A stretch of 64,000 nucleotides of DNA from Schistosoma haematobium. Its lineage: Eukaryota; Platyhelminthes; Trematoda; Strigeidida; Schistosomatidae. Both the position numbers and the translations under genes were made by a program. The notes under the pieces were generated by a model. It made no database searches and was not told where the DNA came from. It saw only the letters and a program-made list of their open reading frames with translations. Below, piece by piece: positions 1-12,800 of this stretch (position 1 is the stretch's first letter; each line of letters opens with the position of its first letter). The stretch covers positions 89,568,364 through 89,632,363 of the forward strand of contig NC_067196.1 in the NCBI RefSeq assembly GCF_000699445.3, in the 5' to 3' direction.

Positions 1-423
1 CCCCATAAAAATGCCTAGTTAGGACTCCTATAAGCATTGTTATCATAGGATAGTGTGATTATTTTAATCTGAATATAGACTCCAAGTAATAACTTCCATT
101 GATTAGACAATTACAACTCATGGAAACTATGAGACTATAATCGAGTTGTTCACGTGCTCGTTACGCAACGCTGACTAGCCAGTCGGTCTCGTTCGCGGAC
201 AACGTAGGATCTAGTGTAATCGAAAATCGATTCCAGCTCCTATAATTCGCTTTAACACAGTAACAGGGTACAAACACGATAAAATTCCAAATGAAAGTAA
301 CATTGAGTATTGATATCATTGTCGGTTGTTTTTAATCAGCTTATCATGTATATTGCGTTGTAATGTAATTATTTTGGGCAATAAAATACATTCTGTTCAT
401 CATCTTTCTTTTTATCATGCTAG
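1..423. other. Upstream intron/flank of the RPRD2-like gene
   Basis: No coding exon or repeat is recognised. The stretch ends in a pyrimidine-rich tract and the acceptor CTAG directly before the first visible exon. That exon starts in phase 1, so at least one more coding exon lies before the window. Confidence 0.5.
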
Positions 424-828
424 CTAACAATCCAAGTTTCCAATTAGCTCTACTTTATGTGGCAAATGAAATTCTTACTAAAAGTTCTAAATATGGCGTC
501 TCTGAATTCGGTGAAGCACTAAAACCTGTCGTAACGCAAGCAGCACAATTTTTAAAGTTAGTTTTGTTGTTTCTTAAAATTGAGCACATATATACAGACC
601 TGGGCCATTTATATCTAAGCTTACAAAGTTGATTAATTACTGGACCTATCGTAAAGTCTTCGATACCAAGTTTACTGAACAGCTTTTACAGAAACTAAGT
701 AAGCCATTTCTTTCATGTATATTAGTATTTTTCCTTTTTTAGATGCTACAGAACAAGTCGATAAGAAAAATATAACTCCAACATCACATTATAATAGTAA
801 TGCAGATAGTATAGTTAAAAACTTTAAT
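424..828 (+). CDS. RPRD2-like exons a-c: C-terminal half of the CID
   Basis: Three exons (424-556, 598-698, 743-828) are separated by introns of 41 and 44 nt. The first intron uses donor GTTAGT and acceptor TATACAG. Only this choice keeps the frame, giving [19 protein letters not shown]. Tiny introns near the 5' end of a gene are typical of schistosomes. The third exon is an Asn/Ser-containing linker. Confidence 0.7.
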
Positions 829-3800
829 GTAAGTAATTAAGTTAACCACTAAAATACACTTGCTCTTTTTTAAACCACATCATATCTATGAAAATAGTTG
901 ATGGCTATTAGGGATTTACAAAATATTTATTTCATCCGTGTTTATAACCACTTTGTAGATCAAACTCTCGAACCCCTTTGGGAACTTAATCCAGGGAATT
1001 CGATCACCAATTAGTAAACTGGTGTCATTTTTTTCCAGTCCATGAGGATAGTTAAATTCTATCGATCAGGTTACACTATAGTAACAATAAGTTAGATATG
1101 GTTGATAGTTTGATTAGGTGCATACTTTTTAAAGCCCCCAAGTGCCCCGGTACGGTTGACAGTGGGGAGAGTCCGCTCTCCCTCGAAATGCTCTCACATG
1201 GCCACGCGTATATAGCCTCTGCCAGGGAAGTCCTACTCACTGCCTTCTCGTGGCACTACTGTTGTTTACGAAAAGGAGAGGACGAAAAGCGATTGTCTGG
1301 CGCTTTAACCGGATTCCAAACCAATGGTGCACATGGGCTCCAGTATCCTGCGGGAATAAATGGCGTATGAACCAATCGTTGGTCACTGGCTTCCATGGGA
1401 CTGCATCTCCTTACGATGTTCCACCACCTTGTGGATCAGACCTTCAGGTCGAAGGCTCAGGGTGTGGCCTCCTAAGAAAACCACCTGCTTCTGTTTGGGT
1501 ACCCGGTCAGTATCACAGCCCTCACACATATCGAATGAGATTTGTGTGGCGCATATGTATTTGGTGCCTCCTTGTACCAATATCTATGTGTTAAAATAAA
1601 TAAATAAAAATACTTTTTAAGCTACATGTAGTATTTTTAGTTTGTTCGATAGAATCAAAGTATCTTCAGTTTGACAAATTAATCTGTGTCATTAACTTTC
1701 ACACCTGGACAATCATGTTTCGTTGCACTAATTAGTCTCGTAATAGTATTCACTGTCACATTTGTCTGACTCATAATGCTATTCAAATTCTACCAACCAA
1801 TTTGCATTATGCCTATCATGTAAGTTACCTGATATCTCATAGAATGTTTCGATGTCATATAGCTGAAGGTGATTATCAGGAAACATTGGACTATGCTAGT
1901 TGGTGACTGGTAGAAAGGTGTGTTTAGAAACCTAGGGCAACTAATACTCCCTGTAGTATTTGGATCCTTGTCAACCAGCATTACAATTTAAGTTTTTCCT
2001 GTATTACAGTTCATCGGTATCATAATTCCAAGATAATATTCTTTGCAATCACTCAACTTTTAATAGATTTCAAGTTACTTCTAATGTTTTGTCTTAAATA
2101 GCCTGAGAAGCTACTTGATACGTTACGCAAGATAAAACAACTAGATGAAATTTGTGAATCACACGGAAAATTCGATATTAACCCACTTGGTTACGGTACA
2201 CCAATCTCATCAACTGTTAGTTCATTAAAAAGTAAAGAAGAAAGTCGATCATTAACAGGTCAAGTAAGTTTATTACAATTTATTTTTTAAATAAACAACA
2301 ATGCACCACAATCTTGATGCTTATATGAACGCGAGCACTCGTATCTCTGTGTATGTAGATAGGTCTAAGAATATAATTACACAGATACAGTAGGAAAATA
2401 TAACAAAAAATCAGTCTTATTCATTCTCTACCATCGTTCAAACCTTTAGTCGGACGTCCAAGTTGTATTTCGGTTGCTGGAAATGGAATACCCTAACCAC
2501 TTAACCACTTTTTCGTTAGAGTAGTGTATTCGCCAACTATAAATTCTTTCATGGCGCATTTTGAAAGTGAATCAATTGAAAGGCTTGGATATAAACCCTG
2601 ATTATAGGACTTGATTGACGCCTAATTTAAGTTCAAGATAAATTGAATGGATAGTAATTATATTTATTCTTTACTAGTAAAGTGAATTACCTTATGAATG
2701 ATAAATACAAACTCATCTTTCTAAAACTTTCCTTCTAAGATTTCTGTGTATATTAAAAGTATATAAAGCAAACAAAGCGAAACGAATTCACTCCATTTCA
2801 AACCATTTTCCCGTTATTGCTTCCTAAAATTTTTTCCAGAAGATTAATATTATTGAAAAGATGCCTGATACTCCTGTCTTGAAAACCTAATTTTTCAACT
2901 GTAAAGTAACCAGTTTTACTGGTCACAAATCACTATCTATGGCTGTTGTTGTTGCTCATATATATATTATTATCTGTTGGGATCCACTAGTATTACTGTA
3001 CATCCTTTTTTCACTCATCCCCCATGAAGTTTGTATAAAATTCAGGTTATCTCCCCTTATATAGACAGTTCATCATTTGTGTCTATTGAAGAAGGGTGTG
3101 CCTGAGAAGTTTATTAACATCCTAAAAGCCCTATATACAAACACCCCAGGCAGAATGAGGGCATACAACCACCTTTCTCCATTGTTCTATTCGAGCAGTG
3201 GGGTTAGACAGGGTTGCCCAATCTCACCATTCCTCTTCAACTTTGCCATCGACGACATTCTGGAAACAGCTCTGATGAATTTAAGTAATGGTGGTGTGGA
3301 TCTGTTGCCTGGAGAAAGACTTCTCGACCTTGAGTATGCGGATGATATTGTCTTACTGCGCGATAATGCCCAAGGCATTTAATCCGCACTTAATCAGTTG
3401 GCAATCAGTGTCCGTAGGTATGGTATGTGCTTTGCACCTTCGAAGTGCAAGACTGACAGGATTCCAATCCTGTACTCACCCTGGATGGTGAGCAGATAGA
3501 CGTAGTCGAGAAGTTCGTGTATCTGGGTAGCTGCATAATTGCTGGTGGGGGTGTGGGTGATGAGATCAATGCACGAATAGTGAAAGCCAGAGCGGCTTAT
3601 GCCAATCTGGGCCATCTTTGACGCATTCGTGATGTTAGTCTGGCTGTAAAAGATCGGATCTACAACGCGTCGGTGAGAGCAGTTTTGCTCTATGACTGTG
3701 AAACCTGGCCTTTCCGAGCTGAGGACGTTAGACGACTCTCTGTGTTCGATCACCGCTCTCTCCGAAGGATTGCTGACATCCAGTGGCAACACTATGTTAG

Positions 3801-6800
3801 TAATGCAGAGGTTCGGCATCGTGTGTTCGGGCACAGAGACGATAATGCAATTGGTGTCACCATCTTGAAACACCGACTTCGGTGGTTTGGACATGTTCTA
3901 CGAATGTCGTCCCAGAGAATTCCATTTCGTGCATTATTTGCCGACTCTGGGACTGGTTGGAAGAAGCGGAGAGGTGGTCAGTGTATAACATGGTGTCGTG
4001 GCATGAAAGAAAGCTGAAAATGGCTGGCTTGTGTTGGTCCTTCACGACTCCCTGGTTGGGGTCCGAGAGATGGTGCAACACAGTGGCTAGAGACGTTATC
4101 AGATATGGCTCAAAATAGAAGCCAGTGGCGATCCTGCTGTAACCTTCTTTTACTTTCTTCATAAAAAGTGGTTGTATCTTCCTTAACTGAATGATTTCTT
4201 CTGGTTGTACCTTTCTGTTTCCCCATTATTACCATTATTATTATTATTACACTACCTTACACCAATCTCTTCGTTATTGTTTTTTTCTACTCTCCTTACC
4301 TTTTTTCTTTTTCCTTCTCTTTGAATTCTCATTGTTTTGTGTGGCGCATACATATTTATGTGTCCAAATAAATAAAAAATATCTCTCCTTAGCTTTTCTT
4401 TAGTATATACTGCTTTACTACTGTAGCTTTGTTCATAGTAGTATGACAACAACTTTGAAATAATAGTAATATGTCTTTTCAATTTTTTCCGAAATCCCAT
4501 CCCCATCGCCTCTGGTATGTCTTGTCGTTTAATGCTACTTTTTATATCTGATCGTCGTCATCGTTGTGTTTTGGGGGTTAATAAATTTTCACGTTCAGTC
4601 TTTGTGTTCTTACTGTCGTGTCGTGGGAATTGGAGAGGTCCCTCGTTCCGAGTATAAGTGATAAGCATTTCCGACACAACAATCAGCGACGACCAGATAT
4701 AACAAGTAGCATTAAATGACAAGACATATCAAATAGTATGTCTAAAGTTTTGTGTAATTTCATGACGTGCTCTTATCTGGTAAATAATCATATGACTTTA
4801 CCGTGAACTAATCTGTAAAATATTATACAACACCAGTTTTGTTTACTTGGCAGTTTCACTTTGCATTAGCTATAATTCAAAGTAACATTAAGACTTAACA
4901 TTAGTCGAATGACCCCCGGGCTGGGATAAAATCAGAGATAACCACAGTTCCTAATAAACGTGTATTCTTGAATTTACGATTATTAAACGACAGTTCTACT
5001 AAATTAATCACAAATTGGGTGGAGAAAGCTACAATAAATGTTCAGCTAAGTTATATGCCCTATTTCACAACCAACTGATCGTTATGACCGAAAATAAGAA
5101 TACATTTCCTAATTCCACCTCATCCACATTCACTTGCCAATTTGGCTTCTATGGAACTAGTTGCATCAAGCATATAATCAAGCATGTCCGTCACTGAATA
5201 TCATCTCATCTGGTTAGGAAGGGATACTAGTTAAGGTCAGTTGAAGGTTTTAGACTGGTCCATCTAATTGTTATATGGGTCATCAAGTGAGTACAAATAA
5301 TACATTTCGAATAATCCACTGGATAATTTCGTTTTATCCAGTCGAATGTGGGAATCAACACCTAAACGTTCTCATTTGACCATATTTATTCTTACAGTAA
5401 TTTAGTGTCTAGTGAAATGACCGTTCATTTTATATAACGAACTAAATGGGGAAAAACGCCTTATTTAAGATGTTTGTTTAAATCTTTGCGAAATACATTA
5501 TTTCGCGAAACTTTGACTAGAATCAACCAAAATGGGAATTTTCTAAACCATCATTTTGAACTTTTTAAACTGCTTATCTAAAGTTAAATTCAAGATAGTA
5601 AGACCTCCTATCCTTAGTATAGTTGGTCGTTACAAATATTTCACTATTGTATTTCACACCGATATTCCTATAAAATACATCTTACTACTACATTCACCTA
5701 GCTGTCATATACTTACAGATTACCATGCAACTAGTTTGGACTACTTAACAGACACGTTGACGCACTACCCACAACAGTATTATTACGAATTATTTATCCT
5801 ACTGAATATATGTTATGGATGCTAGATCCCCAGAAATCACTTGATAAACGTCGTATTTTTGTAATTTCAAATTTCTTATTTTTGCGCCAAAAGCGCTCAT
5901 TTTTATCTTCAGATTGTATTTCCCATTTTAAAGGATCCTAAATGCCGTTGGTTCGTCCCCTATTTTAATGTGCTATTTTGTGACATTTCCCAAGGACATT
6001 TTTATGCTGTATTTATGCGCTTGAGCTGTGTGCTTGTTGTTCATATTTCTGGCTGCTTGTTGAATATACCTTTCCTTCATCGGAACCGGGTATTTGGGTT
6101 AGTGGGGCTGGGACACATCGGAATAGTTAAGCTTGTCTTGTCGTTGTGTCTCTAATCCTTCGTTCCGTTCGCCGATTTAGGTGATCTTGTAATCTCTCCA
6201 AACATAGCAATATACTAATGGCAAAAAATGAATGAACAATGAAGATTGTCTTCCTCACTGTTACTGTGATGTCGCAAGGAAATACGGATAGATATTTGAA
6301 GAGCAATCATTAAAAAGCTAAGTTTGATGCTGTCATTATTTTAACACTTTCGTTATTGATTTGGTTAATCTCCTGTCTTGCTATACTGATGTGGTGTGGT
6401 GAATTCGAATTATTAAACGTTTGTGTCAGATCTTACACCGATCATGACTATCTGAAATTTGTATCTTTGCACATAGTGTTTAAATCTAGAAGTAACAACC
6501 GGTCATGATTAAATTATTAAACAATTTACCATGTATTTGATACCCACACAAATAATTGATCTGTAACCAATAAAGTGTGATAATTTACGATCGTAAACAT
6601 TTAGCCTCTTGTAGTTATTTCACTAATACTCTTGTTATTTTCATTAACGTTTTTTTTAAACAATTAGGTTGATAAGTGTTGTAAACATTTAGAATTTATA
6701 TATAAGAAATATGAAGAACGCTTGGAACACATGAATGCGTTGCAAAGTATACTAGAAGGTGCAGAAATTTATTATAATGTACAATTGAAAGAAGTTGCTG

Positions 6801-9800
6801 TCGTTGTGAATGTAAGTTCTATGGCATTACTTATCTAACACAGTTGTATTACATTGAAATGATGAATCCATCTAAGTTAGATTACTATTCAAAACCTGAA
6901 AGCACCAGATGGCTTTTCGATCCTAGTGTGGAACTCCTCAGCAGTGCTCATCCACTATCCCGCAAGCGGGACTCGAGACTAGGACCTTTGTTTAACCTAT
7001 AGACCACTGAGTCGGAATCCGACGATGTTAATGTCCAATCCCAATCAGTTTTATTATTTTATTTTAGTTGAACCAACTAATTCTGAGATGATGAACAGGT
7101 TATTATTATTAATATAAATAACTTTATTCAATAGTATACTTTTGATACAATATAGAATTCTCAATACAAGATATTTCAGCAAGTTTTTTTTACAAAAAGA
7201 GTGAAAATAATAACGTACTTACGCCTGTTACTCCTCATGAAGGAGCATAGGCAGCTCACCAGCGTTCTCCATCCAACCCTGTCCTGGGCAATCCTTTCCA
7301 GTTGTTATTCATCCTCTTCATATCTGGTTCCATTTCCTGACGCAATGTGTTCTTTGACCTTCCTCTTTTCCGTTGCCCTTCAGGATTCCAAGTTAGGGCT
7401 TGCCTCGTGACGCTAACGCTAACTAATAACTGCATACGTATATATGCAAGTAGATAAACTACCTGGAATATATGGTATATTCGACACAAGATTGTAACTA
7501 TAAAATGAAACATGCATCAGCGTTTGTGTTCTGTTCTGTTTTTTTTTAAAAATTACTTCACGTCGCCTTTTGTGTCTTTTATTCGGTTAGGCCTATGGTA
7601 CGTACGGAAAACGTGTTACAAAGACACTTTCTCAACTGCATGATTTAATCCATATGGATCATACTTCATCACCGTCATCACCATCTAGAACTACTACTAC
7701 TACTACGTGTCAACCTGATCATAATAAACAGTCAACAAAATACAACAGAGAGAACTGTTTAAATGAATCACTTTATGCAGGTGATGAATATTATGAAGAT
7801 TTAAATGATGGATTTACTCATCACGATGACGACGATGATAATGATGGTGTTGGCGTTGACTTGGAATACCATGAAGATATCGATGTTAATAAAGAAGACG
7901 GTAGTATCAACAATAATGACAAAACTGAAAAATTGAACACAAAATTGTTAAATAAAAAAGATATCGAATATTCTTCCGACATCATTAATAATCAATCACC
8001 GATTGATATATCCTCAAAAGTAATCACAGATAGTTTAACTAATCGAATCAATAATCAATCATCAAATATTTTCAATTTACTTGTTAAATCAAATAATTCT
8101 ACTACAATTGGTAAAGAATGTGATTCCAAGTCATCAATGCATCAGTCCCAAACATTTCAATCAATGTGTAAGCCAACACCATTTGGTTTTCCTATTTTTC
8201 AACCAGTTTGTGATGCTTCCGGTGATGTAGATTATCGAGTATTATTAAATCCAACATTACCTAATTTAGTTAAAACTAATGATGATAATAATTCCAGGTA
8301 ACTAATTTTGATGTTCTTTATTCATTTTACATACTATATAAATTATTATTTGATAAAATTGTAGTACATGAATAAGTCAGTCAAAATCAAATAGACAATA
8401 TTTAAGATTTTTGCGCAAAATTCAAAATTTCCTTTTCAGATGGAAGCCGGTTTGTTCGCTTCCACATTAGGCTGTTGCTGATAGTATCCGATCAACGGAC
8501 ATTGAGTATTCTGCCTAGACAATGGTTTATAAATACTTGTACTTCTTTGGTGATAGTCGTAGTAGTTCTTGAAGTTTCACCGCTGTACAGTAGAACTATC
8601 TTGACGTTAGGAATTCAGATTTTTACTTTGATATCGGTTGACAGTTGTTTTGAGTTCCATATGTTCTTTAACTGTGGGAATGCTACCCTTACTTTGCCGA
8701 TCCTTGACTTTACGTCTGCATCAGATCATCCTTGTTCATCTATGATACTGTCCGGGTAGGTACGTGAAAGTTTCCACCTCTTCCAGAGTTTCTTCATCAA
8801 GTGTGATTGGACTGGTGTTCTCTGTGTTGTATTGGATGATTTTCCTTTTTCCCTTGTGTATATTGAGGCCTACTGATGTAGAGGCTTCTGCTACACTGTC
8901 CGTCTTGACTTTCATTTCTTGGTGTGCATGGGATGGGAGAGTTAAGTGATCTGCGAAGTCCAAATCGTCTGGTTGCATCCAACCTGTCCATTGTATTCCG
9001 TGCTTCCCCTCAGATGTCGAGGTTTTCATAATCCGGTCAACCACCGGAAGAAAGAGAAAGGGTGAGATTTAGGCAGCCTTTTCTGAATCCGGTCCTTACT
9101 TGGAATGCGTCTGTCAGTTGTCTCTCATCCACCACTTTGCAATGTGGTCCGTCGTATGAATTCCAGATGATGTTGGTGATCTCAGCTACTCACTCCACAT
9201 TGTCGAAAAACGTTCCATAAGGTCCTCCTATCCACACTGTCAAATGCTTTCTCTTAGTTAATGAAGTTGATGTATATTGACAAGTTCCATTCAATTGATT
9301 ACACAAAGATGATCCATGGTGTGGCGATTCGGTCTATGCACGACCGATCCTTGCGGAATCCGGTCTGTTGATCTCGAAGTTGAGTGTCTACTGAATCTTT
9401 CATCCGGTCCGATAGCACTTTGTTAAGAACTTTTCTTGGTACCGATAGCAGTGTGATGCTTCTGTAGTTCTCACACTTGCTCAGATCTTCTTTCTTTGAT
9501 ATCTTGATGAGGTATCCTTATCTCTAGTCTGTCGATGGGACTTGTTCTTCGTCCCAGATCTTCCTGAATGGTGTATGAAGCATGTTTTCAGTTGCTTCTG
9601 TGTCTGGCTACAGTTCGTCAGTTGGTTTATTGTCAGGTTCTGCTGCTTTCACACTCTTGATTTATCTGATGGCCATTCTGATTTCTTCGATCGTTGGTGA
9701 AGTGACATCTATCGAAAGGTTTGTTTGTTCTGCTTTCGATGTCCGGTGAATTCAGTGGAGCTGGTCCATTCAAGAGTTTCTCAAAGTGCCCTACTGATCT

Positions 9801-12800
9801 GTTCCTCTGTTTTTGAATCGCAGTACTTGGCTTGCCTTCCTTGTCCTTGACCTGTCTCTCTCGTTTACCATACTTCCCTGTTAGTTTTGTTGTTTGATGT
9901 TTCCCCCAAATGCCCTGGTACTGTTGAGAGTGGGGAGAGTCCGCTCTCCCTCTCCAAATGCTCTCACATGGCCACGCGTATATAGCCTCTGCCAGGGAAG
10001 TCCTACTCACTGCCTTCTCGTGGCACTACTGTTGTTTACGAAAAGGAGAGGACGAAAAGCGATTGTCTGGCGCTTTAACCGGATCCCAAACCAAATCAGT
10101 GGTGCACATGGGCTCCAGTATCCTGCGGGAAGAAATGGCGTATGAACCAATTGTTGGTCACTGGCTTCCATGGGACTGCATCTCCTTACGATGTTCCACC
10201 ACCTTGTGGATCAGACCTTCAGGTCGAAGGCTCGTAGGGTGGCCCTCCTAAGAAAACCACTTTCTTCGGTTTGGGCACCCGAGCAGTATCACAGCCCTCA
10301 CACATATCGAATGAGATTTGTGTGGCGCATATGTATTTGGTGCCTCCTTGTACCAATATCTATGTGTTAAAATAAAATAAAATAAATAATTCCTTCTCTT
10401 GCAGTTTTATCCACTGTCCTTGTTAGGTCTTCCACATATTTCTGCTTGTCAGCTCTAATGCTCCTCCCCACTTGCTTGGCTGCTTCAGTGTATTCAGCCT
10501 GTGCCTTAAATTTCCCTGCTCTTGTTTGGTTGTTGTCAATTGCTATCTTCTTGTTCTTCCTTTCTTGAATCTTCTCCGGGGTTTCGATAGAGATCCATTC
10601 CTTATGATGTTGCTCGTTGCCGTCCAGCACCTGACACCTTGAAATTAGTGCTTGATTGATCGCTTTCTAGTTGCCCGTCATAGTAGTTCCCTCTTTCAGT
10701 AGATCCTGTGAGGCTTGTCACCTGTTGTTGGTAGTTATCTTGAATTCGTTGAGTTTGTCAGTATCTTGTAGGAAGGCTGTATTGAACCTTTGTACTGCTG
10801 TTTCCCCAGCTGTCCAGTGTTTCTTTAGCTTCAGTTTCATCTTGGCCACAGCATGTAGATGGCGATCTGAAGCTATGTCAGATTCTCTCCTCCTTCTCAC
10901 GTCTTCCATTGACCTGAATCTTTTAGTGGTGCAAATATGATTGATCTAGTTCTGTGTAGTGTGGTCCGGTGATACCCATGTAGCTTTGTGTATACGTTTG
11001 TATAGGAATATTGTGCCGCCTGTAACCATTTTGTTGGATGCACAGATTTTCAAATCTGTCGCTATCCTCGTTTCTTTTTCCCAGTCCATGCCGTCTGATG
11101 ATATCTTCATATCCGGTGTTGTCTATTCCGACTTTGGCGTTTAGATCTCCCATCAGAATGGTGAGGTCCTTTCTTCGGCACTTCTCTATGATTGATTGCA
11201 GCCGCTCGTAGAATTGATCTTTAATGTCGTCGTTGCTATCATTGGTGGGGGCATAACATTGGATAATATTCATTGTGATCCCCTCCTTCTGTGTTTTGAA
11301 TGATGCTCTGATGATTCTGGATCCGTGAGATTCCCATCCTACAAGTGTATTTCTTGCTACTCTGGACAGCATTAGAGCAACTCCCTGAGTGTGTGTGGGA
11401 CCGCAAGCTACTTTGCTCACCACTTTCATGGAGTCATCCAAATCCAGCCAGTGCTCATCTATACTTTCCGGTGGGTTGATAGTTTTCTCTGAACTTAGCT
11501 CGGCTTGATATTTATTTACAACAGAAATTGCAGCCAATTTGCTGACATCAATCCGTTTAGGACGATAAGTTTATTGGCTAACTGAAACGTAAATTAAGGT
11601 TGGCGCAAACAAAGGCATGACCAGAGTCCAGATAGGTACTCTAAAAGGAGTGTCAGTCTTGTACACAACCACACCAGCGTTAGCCGATCACGATGTGACC
11701 AATCTGAGTCCAGGTTTGAGATCCAGAGGGAGGACTCCAGGTAACACCGCTATGACTATTCCGGTAGTTAGTGCTAGCCAGGAACAGTTTGTAATCTGCG
11801 AAAAGTTTCAGTAGATGGTCATCGTCATCTGATCTGCGACCAACAAGTCCCCATCGGCCACCTAAACGACTCTCCTCTGTGCCTAGACGCCCGACCTGAA
11901 CACTCAAGTCTCCGGCTAGTACTACAATATCTGTTGAACGCACTTTCTGTAGAAGAGCACTTAACTGGTGGCAGGATTCATCCTTGATCGCATCCGGGTT
12001 GCAATGTGTCGGGACGTAAGTGGAAGTAACAAAAAGACATCTTTCCTCACACCGACTTGTTATTACTTTGCTGGGACCTTCTAAATCTAACAACACATTA
12101 TTGACTGTTAATGGAGATCCAATCAATCAGTGCTGCCTCAGCTCTAGCGCTCAGTGCGACCAGACGAAGATGCGACAGGGTCCTTTGATAAACGCATGTG
12201 AAACAAGATTTTAAATGGGCAGATGGAGAGCAAATTCACTAGAGTTTTAAATACAGGTATAATCTATATGGCAGTGGAGCAACGTTAGATAATGCAGTCT
12301 CATGGTACCCGGTGATCAAGAATAGGTTTATACTCCATTTGTTCCCTCAGGTTCCCGGAACCCATGTTTACCACTGATTTTGAATAAGGGCTTTCTATCT
12401 CTTCGAGGCGCATCCTCCGTGCCCACCAACCCGGTTTAAGCTTCGGCCATTCACTTTGCATCCTCTCAATTTCGTCAACAACGCCGCCGCCAGAAGGAAA
12501 GTAAGACTACCCTGGAAGTGACAATATAGACGTCGTCATATGTGAGTACTGCGAGAGGGAGAGCGAACTTACTACTCTCTCCTGTGCCAGGACGTTCGAG
12601 GCTAGTCGTACAGAGGAATTAAAACAGTTATCACCAATTGTCAGGTGGTGTAACATTACCAATCAAGTTCCTAATTTCCATTACAATGGATTCTATCTCA
12701 GCGGTCTAAAGTTGTCAAGCTTACTCAGAGCTTCGTTTGTAGGAAGACACCATAAGTGACTCAAGTTGATAAAAGCTAAACGAACTTTATCAACCTGTAA

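Noticed and set aside
561..619. Alternative first intron (donor GTTTTG at 561, acceptor CTAAG at 619)
   Set aside because: In frame but uses a weak donor; GTTAGT/TATACAG also joins in phase and adds PGPFISK, a better fit.
9894..10370. Recurring 60-110-aa ORFs (for example [20 protein letters not shown]) in every SINE-like copy
   Set aside because: They overlap in several frames, change with small indels, and recur only because the copies are nearly identical DNA. No domain is recognisable.
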